Numbered from the stretch's first letter, positions 38,270 through 48,206 are shown. The stretch is DNA of 64,000 nucleotides from Treponema sp. (GCA_031266775.1 JAISAQ010000056.1:160655-224654), one strand, 5' to 3'. Notes: generated by a model not told the origin, from the sequence alone. Made by a program: numbers and translations.

Positions 38270-39622
38270 TTATACGGGATCGCGCTTCATTGTGGAAACA
38301 AATTTGGCGTATTTCGGCAGGAATTGAAGGCGTACGGGCCCCGTGGGGCCATTCCGGTTTTTCGCCAGCGACAGTTCCGTTTCAATAACGTCAGGATGGC
38401 TGTTCACGGCGGCGTCCTTTCCCTTTTCCCGCTGGCGGCTCAGGAACATGACGATGTCGGCGTCCTGTTCGATGGCCCCCGAAGCGCGTATAGTCGCCAG
38501 ATTGGGCTTGTCCTTTTCCGCTTCCCGCGTAAGCTGGGAAAGGGCCACAATGGGTATGTTAAGTTCCCTGGCAAGGCTTTTAAGCGAACGGGAAATCTCG
38601 GCGATCTGCTCGTGGGGCTGGAGGCGAAAATCTTCCAGGGTGATAAGGGTGATGTAATCAATGAAGATGATCCCGACGTTCTGGTTTGCCCGGAGGCGGC
38701 GCGCCTGTGATCTAAGATCCAGAAGCCGCATGTTGGGCTGATCCACAAAATACAGGGGCGCGTCGTACAGTTTTGACATGGCGCCGTTGACAATGTCCAT
38801 CTGCCCGTTGCTAAGGTACCCGGTCCGCAGGGAGTTGGACTCTATCTGGGCCTCGCTTGAAATGAGCCGCATCATGAGGGACACGTCCGACATTTCCAGC
38901 GTAAAAAAGGCGGTGGGGATTTTTTTCACCGCGGCGGCGTGGGCCGCCATGTTAAGGGCTATGGCCGTTTTTCCTATTGAGGGCCGCGCCCCTATGATGA
39001 CAAATTCCGAAGGTTTAAAACCGTTGGTCATGGAATCAAGATCGATAAAACCGCTCGGTACTCCGGTAAAGGCCTTTTTGTCCCGCCTGAGCTTGTCAAT
39101 GAGTTTTGTAGTTTCGGCCACCACTTCCCTTGCGGAGCTGAATTTGAAAAGCTGCCTGCTGTCGGAAAGCTCGAATATCTTCTGCTGTACCTCTTCCAGG
39201 ACGCGATAGGCTTCAAGCGACTCGTCAAAGACACGGGCGCCTATTTCCGAAGAAACGCGGAGCAGGGACCTCCTCAGTGAACAGTCTTGAACGATTTTGA
39301 CGTAATATTCAATATTGGCGCTGGTGGGGACCACCGTAGTAAGGGACGCTACGTAATCCTCGCCGCCTGACTCGTCAAGTTTTCCCGCCTGCCGCAGTTC
39401 CCGCGACACGGTAAGTATGTCGGGCTTTACGTTCCCTCTGTCCCTGAGTTTCAGTATCGCTTCGTATATTCCGCCATGGGCGGGCGAATAAAAATCTCCC
39501 GCCATGAGGCGCAGACCCTGCGAGGCGGCGTCTATGGCTTCCGTATCAAAGAGCATGGCCCCAAGTGCGGCCCGTTCCGCCTCGTTGTCGTGAGGCGGAG
39601 TCCTGTTAAGTCCCCCGGCCAT
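38270..39622 (-). CDS. dnaB: Replicative DNA helicase DnaB
   Basis: PPHDNEAERAALGAML, IGARPSIGKTAIALNMA, IFIDYITLI. Confidence 0.95.
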   Translation of the reverse strand: MAGGLNRTPPHDNEAERAALGAMLFDTEAIDAASQGLRLMAGDFYSPAHGGIYEAILKLRDRGNVKPDILTVSRELRQAGKLDESGGEDYVASLTTVVPTSANIEYYVKIVQDCSLRRSLLRVSSEIGARVFDESLEAYRVLEEVQQKIFELSDSRQLFKFSSAREVVAETTKLIDKLRRDKKAFTGVPSGFIDLDSMTNGFKPSEFVIIGARPSIGKTAIALNMAAHAAAVKKIPTAFFTLEMSDVSLMMRLISSEAQIESNSLRTGYLSNGQMDIVNGAMSKLYDAPLYFVDQPNMRLLDLRSQARRLRANQNVGIIFIDYITLITLEDFRLQPHEQIAEISRSLKSLARELNIPIVALSQLTREAEKDKPNLATIRASGAIEQDADIVMFLSRQREKGKDAAVNSHPDVIETELSLAKNRNGPTGPVRLQFLPKYAKFVSTMKRDPV

Positions 39623-39630
39623 GTTCCTTC

Positions 39631-40374
39631 TTACGCCCCGGCTTCCGCCGATTCTTCCGCTTTACCCCCGGCCGCCTCTTCCGCGGGCGCGGTTTCCGGA
39701 ACGGCCGCTTCCTCCGCGGCCCCTGCGCCGGCGGCATCTTCGGCAGTTTCACCGGCTGCCTGGGTATCTTCGGCCGAAGACGCTGCGGCCGCTTCAACTC
39801 CGGCCGCTTCAACTCCGGCCGCTCCAACTTCGGCGGCTTTTTCCGGGGACCCGCCCGGCGCCGGCGTTCCGGCGGCATACCTGGCGGAACGTCTTCCCCT
39901 TGCGGGGGACTCGGTTTCGGTCTTGACCGGCTGCCCCTGTACAACAACGGCAATTTCGGCGGAGGCGTTTTCGTAGAGCCTCACCGTTACCTTGTACCTG
40001 CCCACACTCTTAAAGCCGTTTCCGGCAAGTTCTATACGTTTCCTTTCTATCTGGAACCCCTGTCTGGCAAGTTCGTCGGCTATGGTCTGGCTGGTTACGG
40101 CGCCGTAGAGTCTTCCGTTGGCCCCCGCGGGCATGGTAATGACAAGCTCAAGGCTCCCCAGCTTTTCCCCGAGCCCAGCGGCGTCTTTTCGTTTCTCGGT
40201 CTTTCGCGCTTCTATTTCCCCCTTCCGGGATTCAAAGAGCTTTATGACCCGTTCCGTGTACGGAAGGGCAATTCCGCGCGGAAAAAGGTAGTTCCTGGCA
40301 TAGCCCCGCGCCACATCCTTTACGTCTCCCTCTTCCCCGAGGGGCGAAAGATCCTTGTTCAAAATCACCTTCAT
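39631..40374 (-). CDS. rplI: 50S ribosomal protein L9 with Ala/Glu-rich C-terminal extension
   Basis: MKVILNKDLSPLGEEGDVKDVARGYARNYLFPRGIA; about 90 aa low-complexity tail. Confidence 0.95.
   Translation of the reverse strand: MKVILNKDLSPLGEEGDVKDVARGYARNYLFPRGIALPYTERVIKLFESRKGEIEARKTEKRKDAAGLGEKLGSLELVITMPAGANGRLYGAVTSQTIADELARQGFQIERKRIELAGNGFKSVGRYKVTVRLYENASAEIAVVVQGQPVKTETESPARGRRSARYAAGTPAPGGSPEKAAEVGAAGVEAAGVEAAAASSAEDTQAAGETAEDAAGAGAAEEAAVPETAPAEEAAGGKAEESAEAGA
39787..39831. repeat. 15-bp tandem repeat, 3 copies, inside rplI tail
   Basis: GGCCGCTTCAACTCC x2 + GGCCGCTCCAACTTC. Confidence 0.85.
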
Positions 40375-40473
40375 AACCAAGCTCCCTTGACCGGAACGGC
40401 CGGTTCCGGCGCAGAATAGGGTCTCAACAAAAGACCCCGCGGACACAAAAGCCGGGCCGTGTCCGGGCCCGCC

Positions 40474-41508
40474 TTACATCCCCGGAGTAGGGGACGATCC
40501 GCTTTTTCCGGACGCCCGCAGGGGCGCCCAATTTTCAGCGACGCCCAGAAGCGCCAGCAGCGCAAGGGCGAACGCGTTGATTCCCGGACTCAATATAACG
40601 GCGGCAAGCGCCACATTAACCAGTATACGCGCGAAAGGAGAACGGACCTTTCCCGCAAGAAACCAGAACAGGATTCCACAGCCCTGGGCAAGGAACACCA
40701 GCGCCGAAAGTGTCAGGGCATTCCAGGCAAGTATTTCGCCGGGCCCGAAAGACAGAAGGCGGAAAAGCGGCGCCCCCAAAAGGGAAAAAGACAGTACCCA
40801 TATCATCTCACCGGGAGCGTGAAAATTCACCAGAGACTCCGCCCCGGGGGCCCTGCCGGAAGGCGGCAAACGCCTTATCAGCCGGAGGACGAAAAAAGAA
40901 AGCCGCCGGCTTGCGAAGAACAGCAGCATCGAGGAAGCAAGCGCCCCGCCCCGCATCACAAGAAGCCTTAACAGATCCAGAATTCTTTCCGCCGTAAAGT
41001 AGCGCTCCAGAAACGAACGCCTTACGGCGTCTCCCCCGGCGGACCCCGTGTACAGGGAAGAGAGCAGTTCCGCCTGGGACCGGAAAAAAACGGAAAAGCC
41101 GTCGTTCCCCCGGCCCGGAAGGACGAACATGATGAAAAGAAAGAACGCCGTTACGGCCGCGGAAGCGGCGGCAATACGCCTTGCTACCCGCACCGGCCCC
41201 GGCGACATGATCCAGATAAAGCTTCCCATGACAAGGGCCGTATACACGGCCCCTGAAAACAGCTCCCCCGCGCTTCCCTGCCCAAAAGCGAGCGCGGCGG
41301 CGGCAAGGACGCCTTCCAGAACCAGGACTGCCGCCGCGGCCCCCAGAGCGGTTCCCGCATTGGCGTACAGAACGGCGAAGCCCAAAGGCACAAGAAAGAA
41401 AACCCCCAGGAAACCCAGGCGCCGCAGGAGAAACGAAACAAAAGCCGCGGCGGCAAGCGACGGAACATGCGCCGCCACGGGGGGCCCCGGTGATACGGAG
41501 AAGAGCAT
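40474..41508 (-). CDS. Integral membrane protein (DUF2232/YybS-like)
   Basis: Multiple TM segments; location between rpsR and rplI. Confidence 0.65.
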   Translation of the reverse strand: MLFSVSPGPPVAAHVPSLAAAAFVSFLLRRLGFLGVFFLVPLGFAVLYANAGTALGAAAAVLVLEGVLAAAALAFGQGSAGELFSGAVYTALVMGSFIWIMSPGPVRVARRIAAASAAVTAFFLFIMFVLPGRGNDGFSVFFRSQAELLSSLYTGSAGGDAVRRSFLERYFTAERILDLLRLLVMRGGALASSMLLFFASRRLSFFVLRLIRRLPPSGRAPGAESLVNFHAPGEMIWVLSFSLLGAPLFRLLSFGPGEILAWNALTLSALVFLAQGCGILFWFLAGKVRSPFARILVNVALAAVILSPGINAFALALLALLGVAENWAPLRASGKSGSSPTPGM

Positions 41509-41519
41509 TCGCAGGGGGA

Positions 41520-41840
41520 TTAATCGGCCACAAAGGGCAGGAGGGCGATGATCCTGGCCCTTTTTATCGCCAGCGACAGGACCCGCTGATGTTTCGCGCA
41601 GGTACCGGTAATGCGCCGGGGCAGTATCTTCCCCCGTTCGGTGATAAAGCGGCGCAGGGTATCGCTGTCCTTGTAGTCTATCCTGATCTTCTGGGCGCAG
41701 AATTTACAAACCTTTTTCTTGAAGTACGCCTTGCCCTTGCCCCGGCCCCTGTCTTCGCCGTCACGGCCGTCCATCTGGGCATCCATGCCCCTGTCCTGAC
41801 GGGGGGGCCTTTCATTTTCCGTATATTTTTCATCAGACAT
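41520..41840 (-). CDS. rpsR: 30S ribosomal protein S18
   Basis: [42 protein letters not shown]. Confidence 0.95.
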   Translation of the reverse strand: MSDEKYTENERPPRQDRGMDAQMDGRDGEDRGRGKGKAYFKKKVCKFCAQKIRIDYKDSDTLRRFITERGKILPRRITGTCAKHQRVLSLAIKRARIIALLPFVAD

Positions 41841-41852
41841 ATAACGCTCCTT

Positions 41853-42353
41853 TTAAAAGGGAATATCGTCGGCAAAGCCGTCGGAAGCGGGAGCGGAACC
41901 GTTCCGGTCTTCGCCGGGCCGGTTTTCCGCGTGAGCGGCGGGGAATTCGGCCCGGGGCTGCTGGCCGTAGGAACCGCCCCCGGAAGCCCCGGAAGAATTT
42001 CCCCCGTATGATCCCGGCGGGGAAGAGCCGGAACCGCCCAAAAGCTGCAAGTTGTTCGCCACTATCTCCACCTTGGAACGGTTTTGACCGTCCTGCTGCC
42101 ACCTGTCCTGGCGGAGTTCGCCCTCAATGCCGATCATCTTTCCCTTGACAAGGTACTGGTTAAGGGATTCTCCCTGCCTGCCCCACAGCACTATGTCGAA
42201 AAAACTCGGTTCGTCCTCCCACTGATCACCGTTCTTGCGGCGCCTGTTAACGGCGATTGAAAATTTACAGACGGCCTGCCCGCCCGATGTGTACTTAAGC
42301 TCCGCGTCCCTCGTTAAACGTCCTATGAGGGTCACGTGATTCAGATCCGCCAT
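41853..42353 (-). CDS. ssb: Single-stranded DNA-binding protein
   Basis: MADLNHVTLIGRLTRDAELKYT; acidic tail FADDIPF. Confidence 0.95.
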   Translation of the reverse strand: MADLNHVTLIGRLTRDAELKYTSGGQAVCKFSIAVNRRRKNGDQWEDEPSFFDIVLWGRQGESLNQYLVKGKMIGIEGELRQDRWQQDGQNRSKVEIVANNLQLLGGSGSSPPGSYGGNSSGASGGGSYGQQPRAEFPAAHAENRPGEDRNGSAPASDGFADDIPF

Positions 42354-42355
42354 TT

Positions 42356-42637
42356 TTACTCCTCAATTTTGACGAAGAGGTATTTCAACAGATTGGCGTT
42401 AAGCTTGAATACCCGGTCCAGAACGGCGATTTTTGAACTTTCTATTTTGACAATAAAAAGAACGTATTTTCCCCGCCGTCTTTTTTTGATTTCATAGGCC
42501 AGATCCCGGTCGCCCGGTTCATCGGTCTTTTCGATTTCCGCCCCGTTGGCGGCAAGGTCGGCAAGCAGCCGCTCCCGGCCCGCTCTGTGCAGATCTTCTT
42601 CAAGGGGAAAAATAACCGTCAGCTCATACTTCCGCAT
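42356..42637 (-). CDS. rpsF: 30S ribosomal protein S6
   Basis: MRKYELTVIFPLEED, KRRRGKYVLFIVKIE; operon position. Confidence 0.93.
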   Translation of the reverse strand: MRKYELTVIFPLEEDLHRAGRERLLADLAANGAEIEKTDEPGDRDLAYEIKKRRRGKYVLFIVKIESSKIAVLDRVFKLNANLLKYLFVKIEE

Positions 42638-42743
42638 GGGCCCTCCTTACGGACATGAAATAATTCACCATTGGTGAATACATGGTTCGCTTACAGCGAA
42701 CAAGAAGGTTGCAAAAAAGAATGTGTTGCAAACTACGGGAAAC

Positions 42744-42772
42744 AGTTTATCAAAAAGGACTTCGCCTGTCCA
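42744..42772 (-). promoter_or_regulatory. Candidate promoter of rpsF operon
   Basis: Reverse strand TGGACA-17 nt-TAAACT. Confidence 0.45.
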
Positions 42773-42800
42773 GTGATTCCGCCGATAATACGGTAAAGCC

Positions 42801-43235
42801 ATGAACAAACGCATCAACTTTGAAGACAACCTTTTTGCCCTTGCCATGAGGATACAGATGATACGGGATCTTTTTGCGCTGGACGCCGATCCCGAACTCT
42901 TCCTTGAAAAGACAATGGACGATATTGATTTTATCGATTATACGCTGGGGGTTCTCCTGCGGGAACTCACGGAAAACAGCCGCCTTTTGGAACGGGACGA
43001 AGCCTTTGAAAACCTTTCCGAACTGGAATGGCGCTTTGATCAGGCGCTGGGCGAAATGTACTCAGGCGGCGGCATGCCGGCGGCATCGTATCCCATGCTG
43101 CGGGAAAGGATCTCCCTTGTCAAAAGCCGCAGCGCCGAACGGAGAAAGACGGCGGACGCTTCCCTTTCGCTCTCTCCTTCCGCCGAACCCCTGGTCAGCG
43201 TTGACGAATTGAGCGAACTGCTCAAGGACATGTGA
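42801..43235 (+). CDS. Conserved hypothetical protein, 144 aa
   Basis: ORF divergent to rpsF, overlaps rsmD start. Confidence 0.65.
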   Translation: MNKRINFEDNLFALAMRIQMIRDLFALDADPELFLEKTMDDIDFIDYTLGVLLRELTENSRLLERDEAFENLSELEWRFDQALGEMYSGGGMPAASYPMLRERISLVKSRSAERRKTADASLSLSPSAEPLVSVDELSELLKDM

Positions 43236-43783
43236 GAATTACCGGGGGAAGCCTCCGGGGACGCCGGATAAAGGTGCCGGGGGGGATCATCAGGCCCAGC
43301 ATGGACCGCATGAGGGAATCCGTATTCGCTGTCCTTGGAAACCTCGGCGGTTTTTCCTTTCTCGATATTTTTTCAGGAACGGGAATTATCGCGCTGGAGG
43401 CCTCTTCCCGGGGAGCGCGGCCTGTAGAAGCGGTTGAGATGGACAGGGAGAAGCGCGGCGTCCTGCTTGAAAACGTATCCATTTCACCCTGTCTTATACG
43501 CTGCCGTTTTATGCCGGCCGAGCTTTATATAAAACGCGCAAAAGTTTCATTCGATTGTATTTTCTGCGATCCGCCTTTCGCTTACAAGTATAAATGGGAA
43601 CTGGTGCGGAGCATAGCCGCTTCCCCGCTCATGAAGGAAGGCTCCCGCCTCGTTATACACAGGCCGCGGGAAGATCCTCCCCCCTCCATCCCTTTCCTTG
43701 TTCCCGCGGACCACCGCGAATACGGGCGTTCGGCGGCGGATTTTTTTGTGTATCAAAAAAACAAAACTGCAATATTCTTTTGA
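43232..43783 (+). CDS. rsmD: 16S rRNA (guanine966-N2)-methyltransferase RsmD
   Basis: MRITGGSLRGRRI, MDRMRESVFAVL, FLDIFSGTGIIALEA, FCDPPF. Confidence 0.92.
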   Translation: MRITGGSLRGRRIKVPGGIIRPSMDRMRESVFAVLGNLGGFSFLDIFSGTGIIALEASSRGARPVEAVEMDREKRGVLLENVSISPCLIRCRFMPAELYIKRAKVSFDCIFCDPPFAYKYKWELVRSIAASPLMKEGSRLVIHRPREDPPPSIPFLVPADHREYGRSAADFFVYQKNKTAIFF

Positions 43784-43808
43784 CAAAAGCGGCAAGTTAT
43801 TATATCCT
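43780..43808 (+). promoter_or_regulatory. Candidate promoter upstream of 43841 ORF
   Basis: TTGACA-17 nt-TATCCT. Confidence 0.55.
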
Positions 43809-43840
43809 TATATTTATTATTACAAGAATGTGGATAAAGA

Positions 43841-44191
43841 ATGGATTGTAAAAAGGTTTTCGAGAAATTCGAAAATGGCAAGGCTTTTGTAAAAACTACA
43901 GAAAGACCCGCTATTGAAGGCGTTCAGAAGGCGGCGCTGAACCGGAAGGGCAATATGCTTTTCAATTCCGGCGACGCGGAAGCCGCCAGGAGGATCTTCC
44001 TTACCACAGGATATTCCGACGGCCTTTCCCGCATAGGCGATTACTACAGCTCGCAGGGAAGGCTTCTTGACGCGCTGCGCATGTACTGGATTGCGCCCGA
44101 CAGGAACAAGGCGGAACCCCTCATCATGCGGTGCGCCGTTATGCTGCAGGACATCATTCACAAAGAGGAAGACGGGGAAGTCCATGAGTGA
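43841..44191 (+). CDS. Conserved hypothetical protein (TPR-like)
   Basis: ORF with helical repeat-like sequence, overlaps next TPR gene. Confidence 0.65.
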   Translation: MDCKKVFEKFENGKAFVKTTERPAIEGVQKAALNRKGNMLFNSGDAEAARRIFLTTGYSDGLSRIGDYYSSQGRLLDALRMYWIAPDRNKAEPLIMRCAVMLQDIIHKEEDGEVHE

Positions 44192-45287
44192 AGTCAATAA
44201 TGCGGATGAAATTCAGGAAATATCGGAAATTTCGGATCTGTCAAAAAAGGGGTATCAGCTGCTCAAGGAAAACAAGATTTCCGACGCGGTTGAATGTTTC
44301 ACGAGGATACTCGCCGTAAACGACAACAACAACTACGCGCTGGTAGGCATGGGGGACGCGGCAAGAAAACGCGGTTCTTTCCGTGACGCGGCGGGCTTCT
44401 ACCAGCGCTGCCTTTCTTTTCACCCGGGAAACAACTACGCGCTGTTCGGCCTGGCCGACTGTTACAAGGCGCTCAACCAGTACCACAAGGCCATAGAAAT
44501 ATGGGAACAGTACCTCTTGCACGACGACAAAAACATCACCGTGCTTACCCGCGTGGCGGACGCCTACCGCAAGGTGCGGGATTTCAAGCATTCCAGGGCG
44601 GTGTACCAGCGGGTCCTTGAAATGGAGGAAAAAAACCCCTACGCCATCATAGGGCTGGGGCATCTGCACTACGACTTCAAGGAATACCGGGACGCCCTTT
44701 TTTACTGGGAGAAAATGCTTGAGGGAAGCCAGAACGTGGATATACGGGTTTTGACATCAATAGGAAACTGCCACCGCAAGCTCAAGACCTTTGACCAGGG
44801 CATTCCCTACTTCGAAGAAGCCCTGAAAAAAGATCCCTACAATTTTTACGCCCTGTTCGGCCTCGCGGACTGTTACCGGGGCCTTAACCAGCAGAACCGG
44901 TCCCTTGAATACTGGAACCACATTCTTGAACAGGACCCCCGGAACAAGGTGATACTGACCAGGGCCGGGGACGCGTACCGGTATATGAACGAATACGCCA
45001 GGGCGGTGGAGTATTACGAACGGGCCCTTAACATCGAATTCGACGCCTACGCGGTGCTGGGGCTGGCCGTCGTCTCCAAGATCCAGGGGAAATACGAAGA
45101 GGCGCGGGAATCGCTCCAGCGGCTCATTCAGCAGGACCCGAAAAATTACCGGCTCTATGTGGAACTTGCGGACTGTTTTATCCGTATGGGAAACAGGCTC
45201 AAAGCGGTAGAAACGCTGGAAACCTTCCAGAGATTCGGAATCAGAAACAACACCGTCGCCGAAATGCTTGAAAAAATCAGGCAGTAA
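44184..45287 (+). CDS. TPR-repeat protein
   Basis: Many TPRs (YALFGLADCYKALNQYHKAIEIWEQYL etc.); ATG at 44184 preferred. Confidence 0.88.
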   Translation: MSEVNNADEIQEISEISDLSKKGYQLLKENKISDAVECFTRILAVNDNNNYALVGMGDAARKRGSFRDAAGFYQRCLSFHPGNNYALFGLADCYKALNQYHKAIEIWEQYLLHDDKNITVLTRVADAYRKVRDFKHSRAVYQRVLEMEEKNPYAIIGLGHLHYDFKEYRDALFYWEKMLEGSQNVDIRVLTSIGNCHRKLKTFDQGIPYFEEALKKDPYNFYALFGLADCYRGLNQQNRSLEYWNHILEQDPRNKVILTRAGDAYRYMNEYARAVEYYERALNIEFDAYAVLGLAVVSKIQGKYEEARESLQRLIQQDPKNYRLYVELADCFIRMGNRLKAVETLETFQRFGIRNNTVAEMLEKIRQ

Positions 45288-45290
45288 CCA

Positions 45291-46400
45291 ATGGCGCCCC
45301 TTCCCGGCCTTGCCGGGCTGCTCCCCGGAGAACTGGCGGAACTGCTCGGCCTTCCCCCCTTCCGGGGCGTTCAGATCTTCAAATGGATAAGCCGGGGCGC
45401 GCTTTCTTTTGACAGCATGACGGATCTTCCCCTTTCCCTCCGGGAAACGCTCGCGGAGAAATACCGGATACGTACAGGCTCCGTAAAGAGCCGCCTTGAG
45501 GCTCCCGACGGGACGGTAAAATCGGCGCTGGCCTTCGGCGGCGGGACAGGGATAGAAATGGTGCTCCTCGCGGACGGGAGGGGAAGAAAAACCGTCTGCC
45601 TTTCCACCCAGGCCGGATGCCCGGCGGGCTGCGTATTCTGTAAAACCGGAACGCTGGGATTCCGCCGCAATCTTTCCGCCGCCGAAATAGCCGAACAGTT
45701 TCTCTTTGCCGGGGATCTCTCTCCCGGCATTTCCACCGTTGTCGTCATGGGCATGGGGGAGCCTCTGCTTAACCTTGCCGAATTCCGCCGGGCGTGCGCG
45801 TTCCTCTGCCACAGGGACGGCCCCGGCATTTCTCCCCGGCGCATCACCGTTTCCACGTGCGGAATAGCGGACGGCATACGGGATCTTGCCTCCGGGGGGC
45901 CCCCGGTGCGGCTTGCCCTTTCGCTTGCCACGGCGGATGAGGAACTCCGTAAAGCGCTCATGCCCATAACAAAGACCAATCCCCTTCCCCTCCTCAAGGA
46001 GGCCCTCCTTTACTTCCAGGAAAAGGGCGGGGGCCGCGTTACGCTGGAGGCGGTTCTTCTGGGGGGGATCAACACCGGAGGGAAAGACGCGCGGGCAATG
46101 GCGGCCTTTGCCCGCGGGCTTGACGTCGTGGTAAACATTATCCCCTGGAACCCCGTGGAAGGGCTCGTCTTTTCGGGCCTTCCCCTGAGGGAGCCGTCCG
46201 CCGGGGAGACGGCGGAATTCAGGCGGCTCCTTGAAAAAGAGGGGCTCAAGGTTACCCGCCGTTACCGCAGGGGAAGGGGCGTTTCGGGCGCCTGCGGACA
46301 GCTTGGGGAAAGCGCGCGTACCTGCGCGGAGGCGCCCATGTACGCGCCCGCGCAGCCTGCCGCGGAAAGGCTCATCCGAAAGAGCGGAGCAGATGGGTAA
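45291..46400 (+). CDS. rlmN: 23S rRNA (adenine2503-C2)-methyltransferase RlmN
   Basis: Radical SAM CPAGCVFCKTGTLGFRRNL, VVMGMGEPLLN. Confidence 0.93.
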   Translation: MAPLPGLAGLLPGELAELLGLPPFRGVQIFKWISRGALSFDSMTDLPLSLRETLAEKYRIRTGSVKSRLEAPDGTVKSALAFGGGTGIEMVLLADGRGRKTVCLSTQAGCPAGCVFCKTGTLGFRRNLSAAEIAEQFLFAGDLSPGISTVVVMGMGEPLLNLAEFRRACAFLCHRDGPGISPRRITVSTCGIADGIRDLASGGPPVRLALSLATADEELRKALMPITKTNPLPLLKEALLYFQEKGGGRVTLEAVLLGGINTGGKDARAMAAFARGLDVVVNIIPWNPVEGLVFSGLPLREPSAGETAEFRRLLEKEGLKVTRRYRRGRGVSGACGQLGESARTCAEAPMYAPAQPAAERLIRKSGADG

Positions 46401-47805
46401 ACAGGGCCTGAAAGATCCCGATAAGAAAACCCAGAATGCCGCCGAAAACGTCTATCCATTTAAGCTCGCGGGCCATCACGTCAAGGATGATCCCCTCCAC
46501 TTTTTCCATTTCAAGGGAGTCGACGCGCTCGCTTACCATGGTTTTGACATCAACCGTTTTAAGTATCCCCGCCATCCGGCCCTGGACGAAGGAGACGATC
46601 TTCGCGGCGGCAAAGGAATCCAGCGCGTCCTTTTCCGTCCCGTCTATGCCGAAGAGGCTCCCCAGTTCCGCCTGTCCGAAACGTTCGCGGACCTTCCCCG
46701 CGAAAACCGCCGTGAACGGCGGAACGCCGGCGCCGGTATCCGCGCGGAGGCGGGGCGCGTTTTCGCCGGGGAAGAACAGCCGCGCCAAGACGCGGGCCGC
46801 TTTTCCGGCGGGGTCTTTTTCCCCGTTTCCCGGAAAAATATCCGCGATAAAATCAAGCAGTTCGCCCAAGGGGCGCTCAAGGCGCGTCCTTATGATCCCC
46901 GAAAGAAAACGGGCGGCGGCGCGGGAGGAAACGGGATCCGAAAGGAAAGCGGCAAGCGATCTTTCGCATCCTGAAAGAATACCCTGTTTCACGCCGTCCG
47001 CCTCCAGCGTATCCTCAAGCTGAGCGGCAAGATCGTCTATGATTTCGCCCATGCGGCCGTCGAGGGTCTTGTCGTACTGCGCGGCCGAAATGAAAAAACG
47101 CTGAAAGACATTGAGTTTGAGTATCACCTTAAGGAGAAAAACGCGGCCCCGGTCTTCCAGTTCGCGGTGAATTTCGGGGCGGCACAGAAATTTCATAAAA
47201 GATTTTACCGCGAACGGATACGCCCCCCGGGCCCAGGGGGCAAGGGCCCGGACTATCCGCTCCGCGTTCCGGGAAAGAAGGCCCGCGAGGGCGTCTTCCA
47301 GGGAAGAATCCCCTTCGGCAAGGCCCAGAATCTCATTGACACTTTTTTTCCGGAGCCTTCCTGTTTCCCGGTTTTCGAAAGCGGCCGCCAAAGCGATCTC
47401 CAGAAGGCCGGTAAAATACGGAGAAGCGGTAAAATTCCTGAAAAAGGGAAGAAACGCCTCCCCCGCGGCGGCGGCCCCGTCAAGAAAACCGGCGGCGGGA
47501 AGCGAAAGAAGTTCTTCCGTGTAAAGCGCGACGGATTTTTTTACGCCTTCCCTGACGCCCGCGTTTTTCAGGCGATCCTCTACGACGGCGGGGGTAAAAA
47601 GCTCCCTTTCCACCATAGCGCCTATGCTCACGGCAAGCCGGCGGCGCTGGCGCGGAAGTATGCCGGGGGTAAAGGGAAGCCGTACGCCAAAGATCCGTAC
47701 CTCGTCAAGCGGCCTGAAAAGCATTTTTATGGCTATTACATTGGTAATAAAACCTATGCATCCCCCCAGGACGGGCGGGATGATCCAGTAGAGAATATCC
47801 TTCAC
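46372..47805 (-). CDS. DUF445 family membrane protein
   Basis: N-terminal GGCIGFITNVIAIKMLFRPLDEVRIFGVRLPFTPGILPRQRRRLA. Confidence 0.85.
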   Translation of the reverse strand: MKDILYWIIPPVLGGCIGFITNVIAIKMLFRPLDEVRIFGVRLPFTPGILPRQRRRLAVSIGAMVERELFTPAVVEDRLKNAGVREGVKKSVALYTEELLSLPAAGFLDGAAAAGEAFLPFFRNFTASPYFTGLLEIALAAAFENRETGRLRKKSVNEILGLAEGDSSLEDALAGLLSRNAERIVRALAPWARGAYPFAVKSFMKFLCRPEIHRELEDRGRVFLLKVILKLNVFQRFFISAAQYDKTLDGRMGEIIDDLAAQLEDTLEADGVKQGILSGCERSLAAFLSDPVSSRAAARFLSGIIRTRLERPLGELLDFIADIFPGNGEKDPAGKAARVLARLFFPGENAPRLRADTGAGVPPFTAVFAGKVRERFGQAELGSLFGIDGTEKDALDSFAAAKIVSFVQGRMAGILKTVDVKTMVSERVDSLEMEKVEGIILDVMARELKWIDVFGGILGFLIGIFQALFTHLLRSFG

Positions 47806-48203
47806 CGGCTCATCGTCTCCGATGCGGTCTGTGCCTTGTACTCGTTGTCATAAATATCCACGACGCTTTCCCGCACCCACCCTTCGGCGGGGTTTTCGTC
47901 GGCTCCCTCGACCAGCACCCAGGATTCCGGGGAACCGCCGTCGTTGACGGACCGCCTTTCAATGATCCGCACCATGGCGCCCCGCCGCATGTACCCCAGG
48001 GAAACGCCGGCCGTTTCGGGCCTGGCCACAAGGAGCGTGTAGGAGGCGTTGATTACCCCGTAACCGATAAACGCGGACGACAGGGGCTGAACGGGGGGAG
48101 GCTCCGGTAAAACCTGGCCGCCTCTGGAATCGCAGGCGGAAAGAAAAAGGACGCACAGGAAAAACCCGGCTTGACCGGATGGGCCCAAAATTCTTACTCT
48201 CAT
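47802..48203 (-). CDS. SH3-like domain lipoprotein
   Basis: Lipobox LSAC; SH3b-like GYMRRGAMVRIIERRSVNDGGSPESWVLVEG. Confidence 0.65.
   Translation of the reverse strand: MRVRILGPSGQAGFFLCVLFLSACDSRGGQVLPEPPPVQPLSSAFIGYGVINASYTLLVARPETAGVSLGYMRRGAMVRIIERRSVNDGGSPESWVLVEGADENPAEGWVRESVVDIYDNEYKAQTASETMSR
48171..48200 (+). promoter_or_regulatory. Candidate promoter of omptin-like gene
   Basis: TTGACC-18 nt-TACTCT ending 6 nt before ATG. Confidence 0.45.
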
Positions 48204-48206
48204 AAC

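Noticed and set aside
44757-45812. 351-aa minus-strand ORF antisense to TPR gene and rlmN
   Set aside because: Crosses two genes in opposite orientation; no domain.
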